NCBI GenBank assembly: GCA_027574665.1
Contig: CM050650.1
Location: 101,653,086-101,717,085 of the forward strand
Direction: 5' to 3'
Source: Rhynochetos jubatus
Lineage: Eukaryota; Chordata; Aves; Eurypygiformes; Rhynochetidae
Length of the DNA stretch: 64,000 nucleotides
The notes beneath the pieces are model-generated. The model made no database searches. It was not told where the DNA came from and worked only from the letters and a program-made list of their open reading frames with translations. The position numbers and the translations under genes are program-made. Below are positions 1-10,791 of this stretch, piece after piece; the stretch's first letter is position 1; every line of letters starts with the position of its first letter.

Positions 1-1610
1 AATGTGTGAATCATTTTTAACTGAGATTTTACTGCTATATACTATTTCATAGACAAGATTGAAAGTACACACTGACGTGTTTGGGAGAAAATTATCAGAA
101 GTGTTCTGTCATATGTCATCAGCATGTGTCTCTGCCCTCTGACACAGTCTAATTTACCATTCATGTTACCCTATTTTCTAGTAACCTAATTTAAATACGA
201 ATTATACAAACACTTCTGTAAACTGTATAAAGTCATTAGTCTATTACACTGACCTGTCATAGTTATTTTGTGCCATTATTTTTGACTTAGTGTAAAACAG
301 GTGGTGTAAACCAGAGGGGAGAGAAACACTGCTGGACCTCTAGGAAGTTGAAGCATTTTCAATACTGTTTTCATTCCACTGAACAAAAGTATTAAGTTTA
401 TATATTGAGAACACAAAAATAGAGTAAAGCTCATTAATTTGCACTTCTCTGAACAACCTCTTTGAACTGAAGTAGTCAGCAAGCGTTCTACAGAGAGATT
501 ATGGCTGTGTTGCTGTGGATGACTGCAAACAGAAGACAGCTCATTATGCTTGTGCTCAGAGCTCACTGGATGTGAACTATCTGTAGTTCAGAAGCTGTGT
601 AGGTCTAATTGTGGTACAAAAAGTGATTTTAAAAAAAATCCCTCTTTGGCCATCTCTACAAACATGGAATTAGCTTTTGTTTCGTCAAGGAAGCATACCT
701 CCAATCTAGTCCTCTGAACTCCTATTCCAAAATGGAGGTATCAAAATGATCTGGTCTGTACCTCACAAAATTCTGTAGGCTTGTATATTATTGCAAGTGC
801 TGGTAGCCACCCATTTTACAATAACACAAAGGTTCCTGTCCCCCAGACTCTAGGATTTGGAATTAATATTTCTCTATTCAACTTCTTTTGCATAATCTAC
901 TTGGTTTTGTCAGGACGTACCTACTGAAACCAACGCAACGCATTTTGAGTAATGAGATGCTGTTTAGGTCTGCTTTAAACCCATTGATTAAAGCATTTGC
1001 TTGGATAATGGAAGATTATCTTAAAAATCTTCTATCGTGGATTGGAATAGAGGTTATATGCGTATCAGGTGCTATTTATGTAAGGCTCTTAGCTCTTCTT
1101 GCTGTGAAATCGTTCAGATTTTCACACTTGAACATTTACTCAACCCATAGAGAAGGGTGCACGTAGCCACATCTGTGGTAAAGTGGATTGAGACACGTGT
1201 TAAGACTCAGTTTTGAGATCCTCACGGTGACTAGATGCTCACGTAATACAGAACAGACAGGCTTAAAAATTTACTTTTAAATACAAGCAGTTGGGGTAGA
1301 CTCTTGTAAGTTCAAATACTTCATGTAAGAAGGCAAAAGAGGCATCTGAAAATGGTTGGTTTTGCTTTTTCTCTCTCATCATGTAGCTGAGTTGCTTGGG
1401 TACTGAGTTTGGGCTGCGTTTTCACTTTTTGAAGCAGTTGTCAAAGAAATGACTAGTTGGTGTAGCCATCCAAACCTAGACATGATTCATGGCTGTGAGT
1501 CCATTCCATTCATTCCAGTCTCTTTTCTTAACACAGAAATTCTCAAGATTTCTGACCACCAAACTTAGGTAGCTTTCTGCTTAGCATGCAAGTTGCTTTC
1601 CATACTTTTC
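1..1610. other. Unique AT-rich non-coding DNA
   Basis: No repeat family, RNA gene or convincing exon is recognised. The longest open frame (888-1166, plus strand, 92 codons) has no recognisable domain and no supporting context, so it is probably a chance frame. Probably intronic or intergenic. Confidence 0.6.
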
Positions 1611-2328
1611 ACAGATTCACAGAGTGGTAGGGGTTGGAAGGGACCTCTAGAGATCATCTAGTCCAACCCCCCTGCCAGAGTAGGATCACCTAGAGCAGAT
1701 CACACAGGAACAAGTCCAGGCAGCTTTGGAAAGTCTCCAGGGAAGGAGACTCTCCCCCCTCTCTGGGCAGCCTGTCCCAGTGCTCTGTCACCCTCACAGG
1801 GAAGAAGTGTTTCCTCATGTTCAGGTTGAACCTTCTGTTTTCCAGTTTATGGCCATTTCTCCCAGTCCTGTCACTGGACACCACTGAGAAGAGCCTGGCC
1901 CCATCCTCCTGACACCCACCCTTTAGATATTGATAAGCATTGATAAGATCCCCCTCAGCCTCCTCTTCTCCAAGCTAAACAGACCCAGCTCTCTCAGCCT
2001 TTCCTCATAGGGAAGGTGCTCCAGCCCCTTCACCATCTCAGTGGCCCTGCGCTGGACCCTCTCCAGTAGCTCCTTGTCCTTCTGGAGCTGAGGAGCCCAG
2101 AACTGGACACAGCACTCCAGGGGAGGCCTCACCAGCGCAGAGCAGAGGGGGAGGATAACTTCCCTCGATCTGCTGGCCACGTTCTTCTTAATGCATCCCA
2201 GGATGCCACTGGGATCCTTCTTGGCCATGAGGGCACACTGTTGGCTCATGGTCATCCTGTTGTCCACTAGGACTCCAAGGTCCTTTTCCCTAGAGCTGCC
2301 CTCCAAGAGAACAGCCCCCAATACTTAC
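1611..2328 (-). mobile_element. CR1 LINE, 5'-truncated 3' portion
   Basis: A minus-strand CR1 non-LTR retrotransposon copy. Its 3' end lies at the low coordinate, where the plus strand shows the diagnostic tail (cagattcacagagtgg, then ggttggaagggacctc). Reading the minus strand, 1923-2321 is an open frame that matches the C-terminal part of CR1 ORF2 downstream of the reverse-transcriptase core, with [19 protein letters not shown] near its start and [20 protein letters not shown] near its end. A second short frame (1690-1884) carries the usual extreme C-terminus (RVTEHWDRLPRE). The break between them is a frameshift or stop near 1900. The copy lacks the endonuclease and the catalytic RT motifs, as expected from 5' truncation during target-primed reverse transcription, and cannot move. 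Confidence 0.95.
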
Positions 2329-3064
2329 ATACTTAGAATGCTAATCTTTCTCCTGTGCTGTAGTAGGACATTTAGGTGTCTTAACATATGGCTGAAGATT
2401 ACAGTTGTTACAGAGTTCCAATGACCTTACAGTAATACTTGCAGTAATAAACCCAAGCCCCTCTATTTTTTTTAAGATGCCTATATAATTAGTTTGATTG
2501 AGCTTTCATTGAACAGCACTAATGCATATGTTAAGACTGGATTTCAGAGTTCAGCTTCCAAATAAAAAAAAAAAATTGAAGAACTATTTGTCTACCTCTA
2601 GTAAATTTTAAATCCTGATGTTGGAACTGGCTCCTAAGTAGCTCCTGACCATTCCTAGATTTTAACGTTACATCTATTAGGATATCATGCAGCGTTATAG
2701 TGTGGTATACTTTGCAAATGTGATGAAGTCAACCTGAGAACTCACTACAACATTGCTCTTAAATCTGTGTTGACAAATGCATAGGCTTTAAGAGTGTTTT
2801 GTGAGTTAAAAATATATGGATTAGCAAAGTGCCCATTTTATACACTGAGGGGATTCTGACAACAACATAATAAACCACAGAGCCTCAGTAATGCAATATG
2901 TATTATGGTTCTGGTCACAGTTTAGCAGAGTTTTTTGTTTAATGGATTAGGCTGTGTTGTGTACATACTTCAACCCACTCAGCTTTTCTTCAGGTGATTT
3001 GGTAGAAATTTACACTGTCTTCTTTTTTATTCTGTCTTCTTTTATTTCTATCTTATTTTTAGTC

Positions 3065-3079
3065 TTTTTTTTTTTTTTT
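3065..3079. repeat. Poly-T run (15 T)
   Basis: A simple mononucleotide tract inside a wider T-rich stretch (about 3015-3140). It could be the relic of a poly-A tail on the minus strand, but no repeat body is recognisable beside it. Confidence 0.85.
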
Positions 3080-4570
3080 CTAATTCTTTTAAAAATTTCA
3101 ATTCAGTGTATTGTTTGGAGATGGGGAGATTTTTTTTACTGTGTGTTTGTTCATGAAATTTCTTTTAAGTAAGTGTTATAATGACCAGGCAAACCTTGCA
3201 AATAGTATTGTTATAATACTGTAATATTTATTTTAAGGTAGTGAAGAGTATTTTCTATAATGCTAATAAGCTAACTGAAATACTGGGTGAATGTTGGAAT
3301 AGTCTTTCCCATGTAGGTCATGTTGCCGTACTCTTGTGTTGCCACATGTAAAAGTCTATCACTACCTCAGTGCAAATATTGCTCCTGCAAGAGATTCTTC
3401 CAGGAACAGGGCCACTGAAATCTTTCTTTATCCCAAAGATTTTAATTTAACTGCTGGTGCTTTAATTAAATATAATATAAATGTGACAAATGACAAAACA
3501 TTTTTTTTCTTGTCAGTGTTATCCTTAACACAGATGACCTTTTGGTGACTTTCTAGAATTAAAAAAAGTTACCGTTGTTTCATTAAGAGTTTTTTATTTA
3601 TCTTTCAGACAGTAAAAAATTGTCTTCTCATCTTGCATTTCTGCTTGCCATGATTACCACTTGGTCTCAGAAAAAACTCGGAATTATTACTTTCATTCTT
3701 TAACAGATCTGAAAGATACATTAAATCTTGTTTATTTCTAAAGCTTTGACAGGAAGATACAAGTTGTTTCACTGAATTTTTGAATTTTGCTTTCAACAGA
3801 AACAAAAACTGCCATTAATCTCGATAACACTGCAACTTAAATCAGCTAATTCTGCCTGAAGAGTTTGGAGAGGTTGCTGGAAAGTAGATAGGACGAATAC
3901 CGTGTGTGAGATTAGATTATATCATGAATTTTTTTCTTTTAAGAAACACTGAGTTGTTGAAAGAGCTCCAAGGGCTCTGGAAGTTGTGTTGCTAGCAGTT
4001 ATGCCTGTCTTCTTTCCTCTGGTCCTTTTCAAATTCATTGAGTAAGTTGTAGAGGGCTGTTGTGCAGCCAGATCTGAATGGTGATAGAGAAGTACTCCCC
4101 ATGTGTGTAAGTAAACTGGAGACAAAGCATTCCTGTGCTTTCACAGGAGGAGGTTCGGGCTATTTCAGAGGCCATTTCATATAAGCACTGGGATCTTCTG
4201 TCTTGCATCTATATTGAGAAATCAGCACCTGGCAGAAAACATCACTCCCCACTGTGGTACTTTTCATACCAAAACTTATTTCTCTGAGTACACAGTAGTG
4301 TACACACAACGAGGTGGGGGGGTGGTGGGGTGGTGGTGTCATCTGAATTTGGCAGAACACAGATCAGACTTAGTTTTTGTCATCAGTTTTGAACTAAAGA
4401 AGAAAAATTGAATTATGAGGAAGATTCTTATGGAAATGCTCTGTATTGTACAAGTTCACATAGCTCTAAAGTTTTTAAAACACTCACAGTGTTATTTGTT
4501 GTTTTCCCTCCAGATTAACAGGGTGTGAATTGTCTTTCAAAGTGAATTATCCAATTGAAGCAGTCGATTT

Positions 4571-4644
4571 CTCTATTGTCTTTAGGGTAGTACTCCGATC
4601 TCCTGTTCTCTGTTGTCTTTAGGGTAGTACTCTGATCTCTTGTT
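4571..4644. repeat. 37-bp tandem duplication, two copies
   Basis: Copy 1 is 4571-4607 and copy 2 is 4608-4644. Both begin ctct and end ctgtt or ttgtt, and share the core tgtctttagggtagtact. They match at 34 of 37 positions, and all three differences are transitions. There is no third copy on either side. Confidence 0.97.
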
Positions 4645-5409
4645 CCAGCTTCTTTTAGCTCATAGAACAGTGGAGAGGAAGGAGAATACAGCAGTGGATA
4701 TGACTTGTGATGTAAATTTGGCTGTTTAATGAAGTAGTGTGTCAGAATAATAGCATAGTGACAGTCATGTATTTTATGATCAATTTAACTTACAAAGGTC
4801 AATCACTTTTTTCCATGCTAAATCATAGAAACAGAAAATGTGTAATAGTACCTGAATCACCACTGCCTTACTGTGGGTAACATAAACCTCAAGAGTTCCT
4901 CCAACTTGCACATCTAGTCCTAGCTATGATTATGGATTCCAGAGACATATGTGCATATAAATTTTTCCTGAGGTCTCCTAAATGAAGCACTTACCAAGTG
5001 GTTTGGATCACAAATAGGAAGTTCACTTCATAATATATTGTATGTAGGGAATCAAAGACATCGGGATTGTTAAACCCTTTAAACATCAACTACACAGCAC
5101 CTGTGAATTAATCTGCTGTAATTGCAATAGTGACACCAGTAACATGTGACTATATTATCAGTTGTGCTTACATCTGATGAAGATAGGTGTGGAAAAGACA
5201 GTCAGACATCACCTTCTGATTCTTAGTCTATACTCTGTATCATGTGTAAAGACTAGCAATCTGAGTGGTTGATCATAAAATATATCATCTTTCAGAGAAA
5301 AACAAGTGGTCATTTTGGTGTGAAGAAATTAGAGCAAGAGTGGCAGGAGGCTAACATGGATGAACATAATGTTCCTGATGGACAGCTAATGCCAAAAGGA
5401 ACTAGGGAG

Positions 5410-5645
5410 TAGGTGGAAGCTGGGACAGGCTATTTTGAGAGGAATGCAAAAACTTTGCCCGTGGATATAGGAATGGAGTAAAGAAAGCCAAAGCCCAACT
5501 GGAGTTGAAACTAGTGAGGGACCTGAGTGGCACCCAGAAGGGCTTCTGTAAATGAATCAGCAGCAAAGTTGTGCCTAAGGAGAACGTGGGTTCTTTGCCT
5601 AGTGGGACAGGGGACTTGGTGACAAGGGACAGGGGAAATATTGAA
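5410..5645 (+). mobile_element. CR1 LINE fragment (ORF2 endonuclease-RT linker)
   Basis: A plus-strand CR1 relic. In one frame it reads GVKKAKAQLELKLVRDLSG, then a TQKGFCK segment, an in-frame TGA, and ISSKVVPKENVGSLPSGTGD followed by LVTRDR. This is the linker between endonuclease and reverse transcriptase in CR1 ORF2. It also has a TGA near 5440. The fragment ends where a minus-strand CR1 begins. The next part of the same plus-strand ORF (the HKSMVPDG segment) resumes at about 6800, so I read 5410-5645 and 6800-8155 as two halves of one old element. The 5' limit is uncertain; similarity may extend upstream towards 5330. Confidence 0.85.
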
Positions 5646-6670
5646 GAATGGAATAGTATAAAATGGAATAGGATAGAGTATTTCAGTTGGAAGTGGCCTG
5701 TAATGATTATGCAGTCCAACTGACTGACTGCTTTAGGTAGGGCTGACCTAAATTTTGGGCACATTAAGTGCATGTTCTAAATGCCTCTTAAACACTGACA
5801 GGCTCGGGGCATGGACCACCTGCCTAGGAAGCCTGTTCCAGTGTGTGACAACCCTCTCGGTAAAGAAATGCTTCCCAACATCCAGTCTAAACTTCCCGTG
5901 GTGCAGCTTTGAACCATTGCCACGTGTCCTGTCACTGCATACCAGGAAGAAGAGCTCAGCACCTCCCTCTCCCCATCCCCTCTTCAGGAAGCTGTAGAGA
6001 GCATTAAGGTCACCCCTCAGCTTCCATTTCTCCAAACTAGACAAGGCCAAAGTCCTTAGTTGCTTCTCCCAGCCCTTTCACCAGCTTTGTTGCCCTCCTC
6101 TGGACACATTCTAGGATCTTCACATCCTTCTTAAATTGTGGGGCCCAGAACTGCACACAGTGTTCAAAGTGAGGCTGCATCAACACTGAATGCAGTGGGA
6201 TTAGCACCTCTTTTGACTGGCTGGTTGTGCTGTGTTTTATGTACCCCAGGATGTGATCTGCCCTCTTGGCTGCCAGGTCACACTGCTGACTCATACTGAG
6301 TCTGCTGTCGACCAGCATCCCCAGATCCATTTCTACAGGGCCATCCCCAGCCACTCCTCTCCCAATTTATAATTGTGCTTATACACTACAAAACTTTGAG
6401 CTCTGTCCTTCAGTCGGTTCTTCAGTCAGTTCTTCACCCAGTGCAACATGAACCTACTCATCTCACAGTTGGACGATTTGTCCAGAAAGATGCTGTGAGG
6501 GACAGTATCAAAGGCCTTACTAAAATCCAGAAAAACATCATCACCTTCCCTTCATCCACTAGGTGGGTAACCTTATCGTAGAAGGATATCAGATTAGTGA
6601 AACAGGATTTTCCTTTTGTAAACCCATGTTGACTGTGCCTGATGATTGCGTTGTTACTCAGTACTCAGTG
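5646..6670 (-). mobile_element. CR1 LINE, 5'-truncated, inserted in an older CR1
   Basis: A minus-strand CR1 copy. Its 3' end is at the low coordinate, where degenerate GGAAT/AGAAT-type terminal repeats (about 5650-5680) precede atttcagttggaagtggcc. Minus-strand frames give the ORF2 C-terminus: 6037-6354 contains DLGMLVDSRLSMSQQCDLAAK and [14 protein letters not shown], and 5748-6050 contains [14 protein letters not shown]. Sequence from about 6370 to 6670 still matches the antisense of the RT core. The 5' end blurs somewhere between 6670 and 6760. Stops and frameshifts make it inactive. It is flanked on both sides by plus-strand CR1, which marks it as a later insertion. Confidence 0.9.
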
Positions 6671-6770
6671 TCATTTCTGGTTCACTTTTCACTGGTATGG
6701 TTTGCCCTTGGGCTTCCCATGTCTCTGAGACTACTAGCAGAATCTGTGGGACTGAGGAGGGTAACATCCC

Positions 6771-6796
6771 TATATATATATACATATATATATACA
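6771..6796. repeat. (TA)n microsatellite
   Basis: Two runs of alternating TA joined by a tac step. It sits exactly at the boundary between the oppositely oriented CR1 fragments. It may have grown from an AT-rich insertion junction; that is inference. Confidence 0.9.
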
Positions 6797-6799
6797 TGA

Positions 6800-8155
6800 G
6801 GGTAATGGATCATTTAAGCCCACTGGACACACACAAGTCCATGGTACCAGATGGGGTTCATCTGAGGGTGCCAAAGGAGCTGCCTGGTGTCATTGTGAGA
6901 CTGTAATCTATCATCTTCAAAAGCTCATGACAGCTCTGAGAGGTTCCTAATGTCTGAAAAACGCAAAACACACTTTCACCCTCACTAGGGGCATGAAGGA
7001 GGATCAGGAAACTGTTACCCTCCCCTCAGTCCCTGGGAAGATCGTGCAGTAAGTCTTCTGTATGAAGAGCAAAAGGTGATTGGGAGCAGCCAGCATAGAT
7101 TACACTAAGGGTAAATAACACCTGACCAACCCTATTGCTTTCTGTGGGGTGACTGACACTGTGCACAAGGGAACAGCAATGCATGTTATATATCTTGACA
7201 CTATCAAAGCCCTTCATTGAGTCTCTCATAGACTCTTTATTACCAAACTAGTAAGGTATGGGCTAGATAGGTGGAAAGTAAGGTGGGTGGACAGCTGGCT
7301 CAACTGCTGGGATGAAAAAGAGGTGTGATCTGTGATGCCAAATCCAGCTGGTGTCCAGTAACCAGCAGCATTCCTCAGGGATCAGTACTGGAACCAACAA
7401 AATTAACTGTTTAATGGTTTGGATGAAGGGATGGAGTGAACTCTCGGCATTTTTCTGTAACAATACCTAATTGACGGTGCCAGGGTAGCAACAGTTATCT
7501 TCCATCAGAATTACCTGGACTAACTAGAGAAATGCACTGACATGAATGTCAGGAAGTTCAATAAAATCAAGTGCAGTGTCTTTTATCGAGGACGGAACAA
7601 CCCTATTCAACAATCTGTGCTGCAGTCTGACTGTGTAGGAAGTTCTGCAGAAGAGGGGATGCCCATGGCAGGGGGCTTGGAACTAGGTGATCTCTAAGGT
7701 CCTTTCCAACCCAAACCATTTTGTGATTCTATGATTTTATGAATACGAGGTTGGGAGCAGTTGATGTACAAGGAGAGGCTGAAAAGTCTGGGCCTGTTGA
7801 GCTTTGAGAAGGCAAATGGGAGACCTTATTGCTGTCTACAACTACCCAGTCAAAGCCTAGAGAGAAGATGAAATCACTAACTGGAGATTCACAGCAATAG
7901 GATGAGAGACAGCAGATGCAAGTTGGAATGCGGGAAATTCCAATTAGATACAATTTAAAAAGAATTTCCATGTGGGAGGTCAGATGCTGGAACAAGTTGC
8001 CCAGAGTTTGTCCACCTTTGGAGATGTTAAAGACTCTACTAGACACAGCTCTAGGCAACCTGATGTAAATAGACCTACTTTTGGTAGGCAGTTGGACTGG
8101 ATGACCTCAGAGGTTCCTATTAACCTAGGTAATTCTATCACTCTGTGATTACTTT
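6800..8155 (+). mobile_element. CR1 LINE, RT region and 3' part, degenerate
   Basis: The plus-strand continuation of the fragment at 5410-5645. At 6811-6890 it encodes the start of the RT domain, HLSPLDTHKSMVPDGVHL then RVPKELPG. About 7080-7420 is a decayed RT core, recognisable by 'ggagcagccagcatagattacac' type sequence and the 'cagcattcctcagggatcagtact' region that corresponds to the RT PQGS motif. About 7540-7650 matches the KFNKxKCxVL segment. From 7741 the 3' portion reads YKERLKSLGL-like, and the element ends at about 8155 with repeated ATTCTATC/ACTCTGTG-type units. A separate CR1 3' end lies at about 7655-7740 inside it. Many stops and indels show great age. Confidence 0.85.
7655..7740 (+). 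mobile_element. CR1 3'-end stub inside older CR1
   Basis: This 85-bp piece is a typical CR1 3' terminus: cccatggcagggggcttgg, then an aggtgatctctaaggtcc segment, then attttgtgattctatgattt repeats. The surrounding sequence on both sides belongs to earlier parts of CR1, with the KFNK segment upstream and the YKERLKSLGL segment downstream. It is therefore either a very short nested insertion or the product of an internal rearrangement. Confidence 0.7.
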
Positions 8156-10190
8156 GTTATTTCATAGTCACAGTTATTGCTTGAGTTTTCTGCCAGAACA
8201 TAAATTTCCTTTTTTTTCCAGTTCATTCACAAAAAAGTAATTTTGAACAGGGAGATTGTTCTTCCTACGGTTCTCAAAATGTTACTGACAGAAAGGTGTT
8301 GGTCTCAGTCCATACTGGGAGATACTGGCTATCATAATGATTTTAACACAAGATCAAACTGTATATGTGCTCAATTTTCAGACTCAATTCAATTTAGATT
8401 TAAGACATAAAATGTTTAGTATTTGAAAGTGTCAAACATCCATGAAACTTACGTTTGTTAGTGGAACTTCTGTAAGAATTGGGTGTCTTTTTATAAATAA
8501 TCTAAGTTCAAGAAATGTTACACTCCTGAATGTAACTTTTTACCCGTTTTATTTGCAAAAGAATATTGAACAAGTATAACTGTATCCTATTACACTTATT
8601 GTTGATTTTAGAAATTTTGTATTTATTGGATATGCTTATACGTGTCATTTACTCCATGTGGTTTTCCCTATGATGTCTTGTGGTATCTTTGAAGTAATCA
8701 ACAATTACAAAGCTTTGTGCCGTAAAACTTACAGTTTGAAAATCTCTCCTCTAAAGCACTACAAATAAATAGATGTTGTCCATAGAGATGGCTTAACAAT
8801 ATCAGCTCTTCTCCTGGTTGGCTAGGGACATTACCACTACCTATAATTTGCTCCGTGGCATATTGGGACCATTTCTATCCTGATTTAAAGCAGTAGGTAA
8901 TATCTGGCACTGTTGTTTGTTACTTAATGTATAACGACAAACCTTAGCAAAATGCCCAATATTCCTGAAATGTTTGCACTGAGCATCCTTTGGATAATAT
9001 ATGATATAGATAACATATGATATGACTTGTAATGCATTGCATAGATTTGCAGAAGTAGCATTCTTTTCTGTTTATATCAAATTTAGTTTTGGTTTCCTAA
9101 ATGCAGTCATGAGAGTTTCAATAATCAGTGTTTAAAGGTTTCATCTGTAGCAATTGAAACATTTGAGCAGTGTTTCTTCTACCTTTAAGATCCCATTTCT
9201 GCTATTGCTGCTGCTGACTCAGCCTGAGTAGCAATGGTTGTGACTTCATTATATAAAGGGATATTGGAGGGAAGGGAGTCCAGTGCAAGATGGAATTGAT
9301 TTTTTTACAAAGTGCTATCAAATAATTCATTTGCCACATTTCCAAATTTGCATGTAGCTAAAAATTCTTTAAAAGAGAGGATATTGATTCACCTGGTTTC
9401 TGTCCCTTTTCAGAGACTTTATAGTAATAAGCTATAATATATTTGTTCAGCACAGAAACATTAATTAAAGCTAGGAGAACAGTATCATATTTCTCAGCAG
9501 CCAGAAGCATAGAACGCTCTGATCTTGCTATCCAATACAGTGTATAATTAGTGAAAAGTTTCTTTCTTCAGAAATTTCTATAGCGATAATTACAGGCACA
9601 GATATACTTAAGGGGTGTAGGGATATCCTTTTCAGCATTTTTCAGGTACATTTTTAGAAAGTTAATTTGATGATTAGATAGCAGTTGGTGTGAAGCCTGG
9701 CCAAAGCTACAGTAAATCAAGATGGTAGACCAGTCACCCAAGAGAGGTGAACCCTTCCTGGGGGATTACCTCTTTAATTCAGTATTGATCACGTAGTGCT
9801 GCTATGCAAATTAAGCTAAAATATAAAAGAATAAATAGTTCTTCCACATCCTTCAAAGAAAAAAGAAAGAGTGTACATGTTAGAAGATTCAGGCTTCTCA
9901 TCTTTTTATTTTAACTCATGTCAACATAAAGTGGAGTAATGAAGCTACAAAGTAGAATTGAATGTATTTCATTATATGTTGCATGAATGAGAACTGTGTT
10001 TCACTAGATAAAAATAAGGAGTTCTCAGGATGTAGCTGGTAGTTAAAACATTGTCATTTGAGAAAATTGGTATTTTGCAAGCCACAGTGTAGAATTCAGT
10101 TTCATATATGGTAATGTAATGAGGAAATGTACTGGTTTATTCCAACCAACAATTTAAGTGTTTGCTTTTCTGAATTATGGCTTAACTGCA
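8156..10190. other. Unique AT-rich non-coding DNA
   Basis: No repeat, RNA gene or exon recognised. There is no open frame of note on either strand. Confidence 0.6.
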
Positions 10191-10791
10191 TGTCGTGCTT
10201 TAACCCGTCAGCAACAAAGCACCACACAGCTGCTAGCTTCCCTCCCCTCTTCCCCAGAGCGATGGGGGAGAGAATAGGAGAAAAAAGGTCAGAAAACTTG
10301 TAGGTTGAGATAAGAACAGTTTAATAATCGATATAAAAGAATGATGCTAATAATACAAATAAAATTAATAATAATGACAGTATTAGGTAATGAGAAGGAA
10401 CACCAGAAAAAAACAGAGAGAAAACCCAGGGGGAAAAGTATTCAAGGTGATTGTAATGACACAGTCACCTGCTGACCGAGCCCCCAGCTGGTCCCTGAGC
10501 AGTGATTGCCTCCCGGCCTACTCACTGCAGCTTATATACTGAGCACCATTTCTTACGGCATGGAATACCCCTCTGGTCAGTTTGGGTCAACTGTCCTGGC
10601 TGTGTCTCCTCCAAGCTTCTTCACTACAAGAAGGGGAAGTATGAGAAACTGAAAAATTCTGTGGTTTAATGTAAAAATTGCTTGGCAACAACTAAAGCAT
10701 CAGTGTTATCAACATTCTTCTCACCACAAATCCAAAATATAACCTCGTAGTAGCTACTATGTAGAAAATTAACCAAGCCAAAACAAGCACA
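10191..10791 (+). mobile_element. Solo LTR of an avian endogenous retrovirus
   Basis: The element starts TGTCGTGCTTTAACCC and ends AAACAAGCACA, the canonical TG...CA LTR boundaries. It is flanked by a perfect 5-bp direct repeat, CTGCA (10186-10190 and 10792-10796), a target-site duplication of the length typical of ERV-L-like elements. The interior has features usual in this family: a purine-rich stretch, a long AT-rich block (about 10315-10385), a possible TATA-like box (cttatatact, 10531-10540) and a conserved 3' end with atcagtgttatcaacatt. There is no internal retroviral coding sequence on either side, so the provirus was reduced to a solo LTR by recombination between its two LTRs. Confidence 0.93.

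Larger units (their letters stand above)
2329..5330. other. Unique AT-rich non-coding DNA
   Basis: Apart from an A run (2565-2575), a 15-T run (3065-3079), a G-rich patch (4311-4341) and a 37-bp tandem duplication (4571-4644), nothing is recognised. Open frames here are short and domain-free. Confidence 0.6.
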
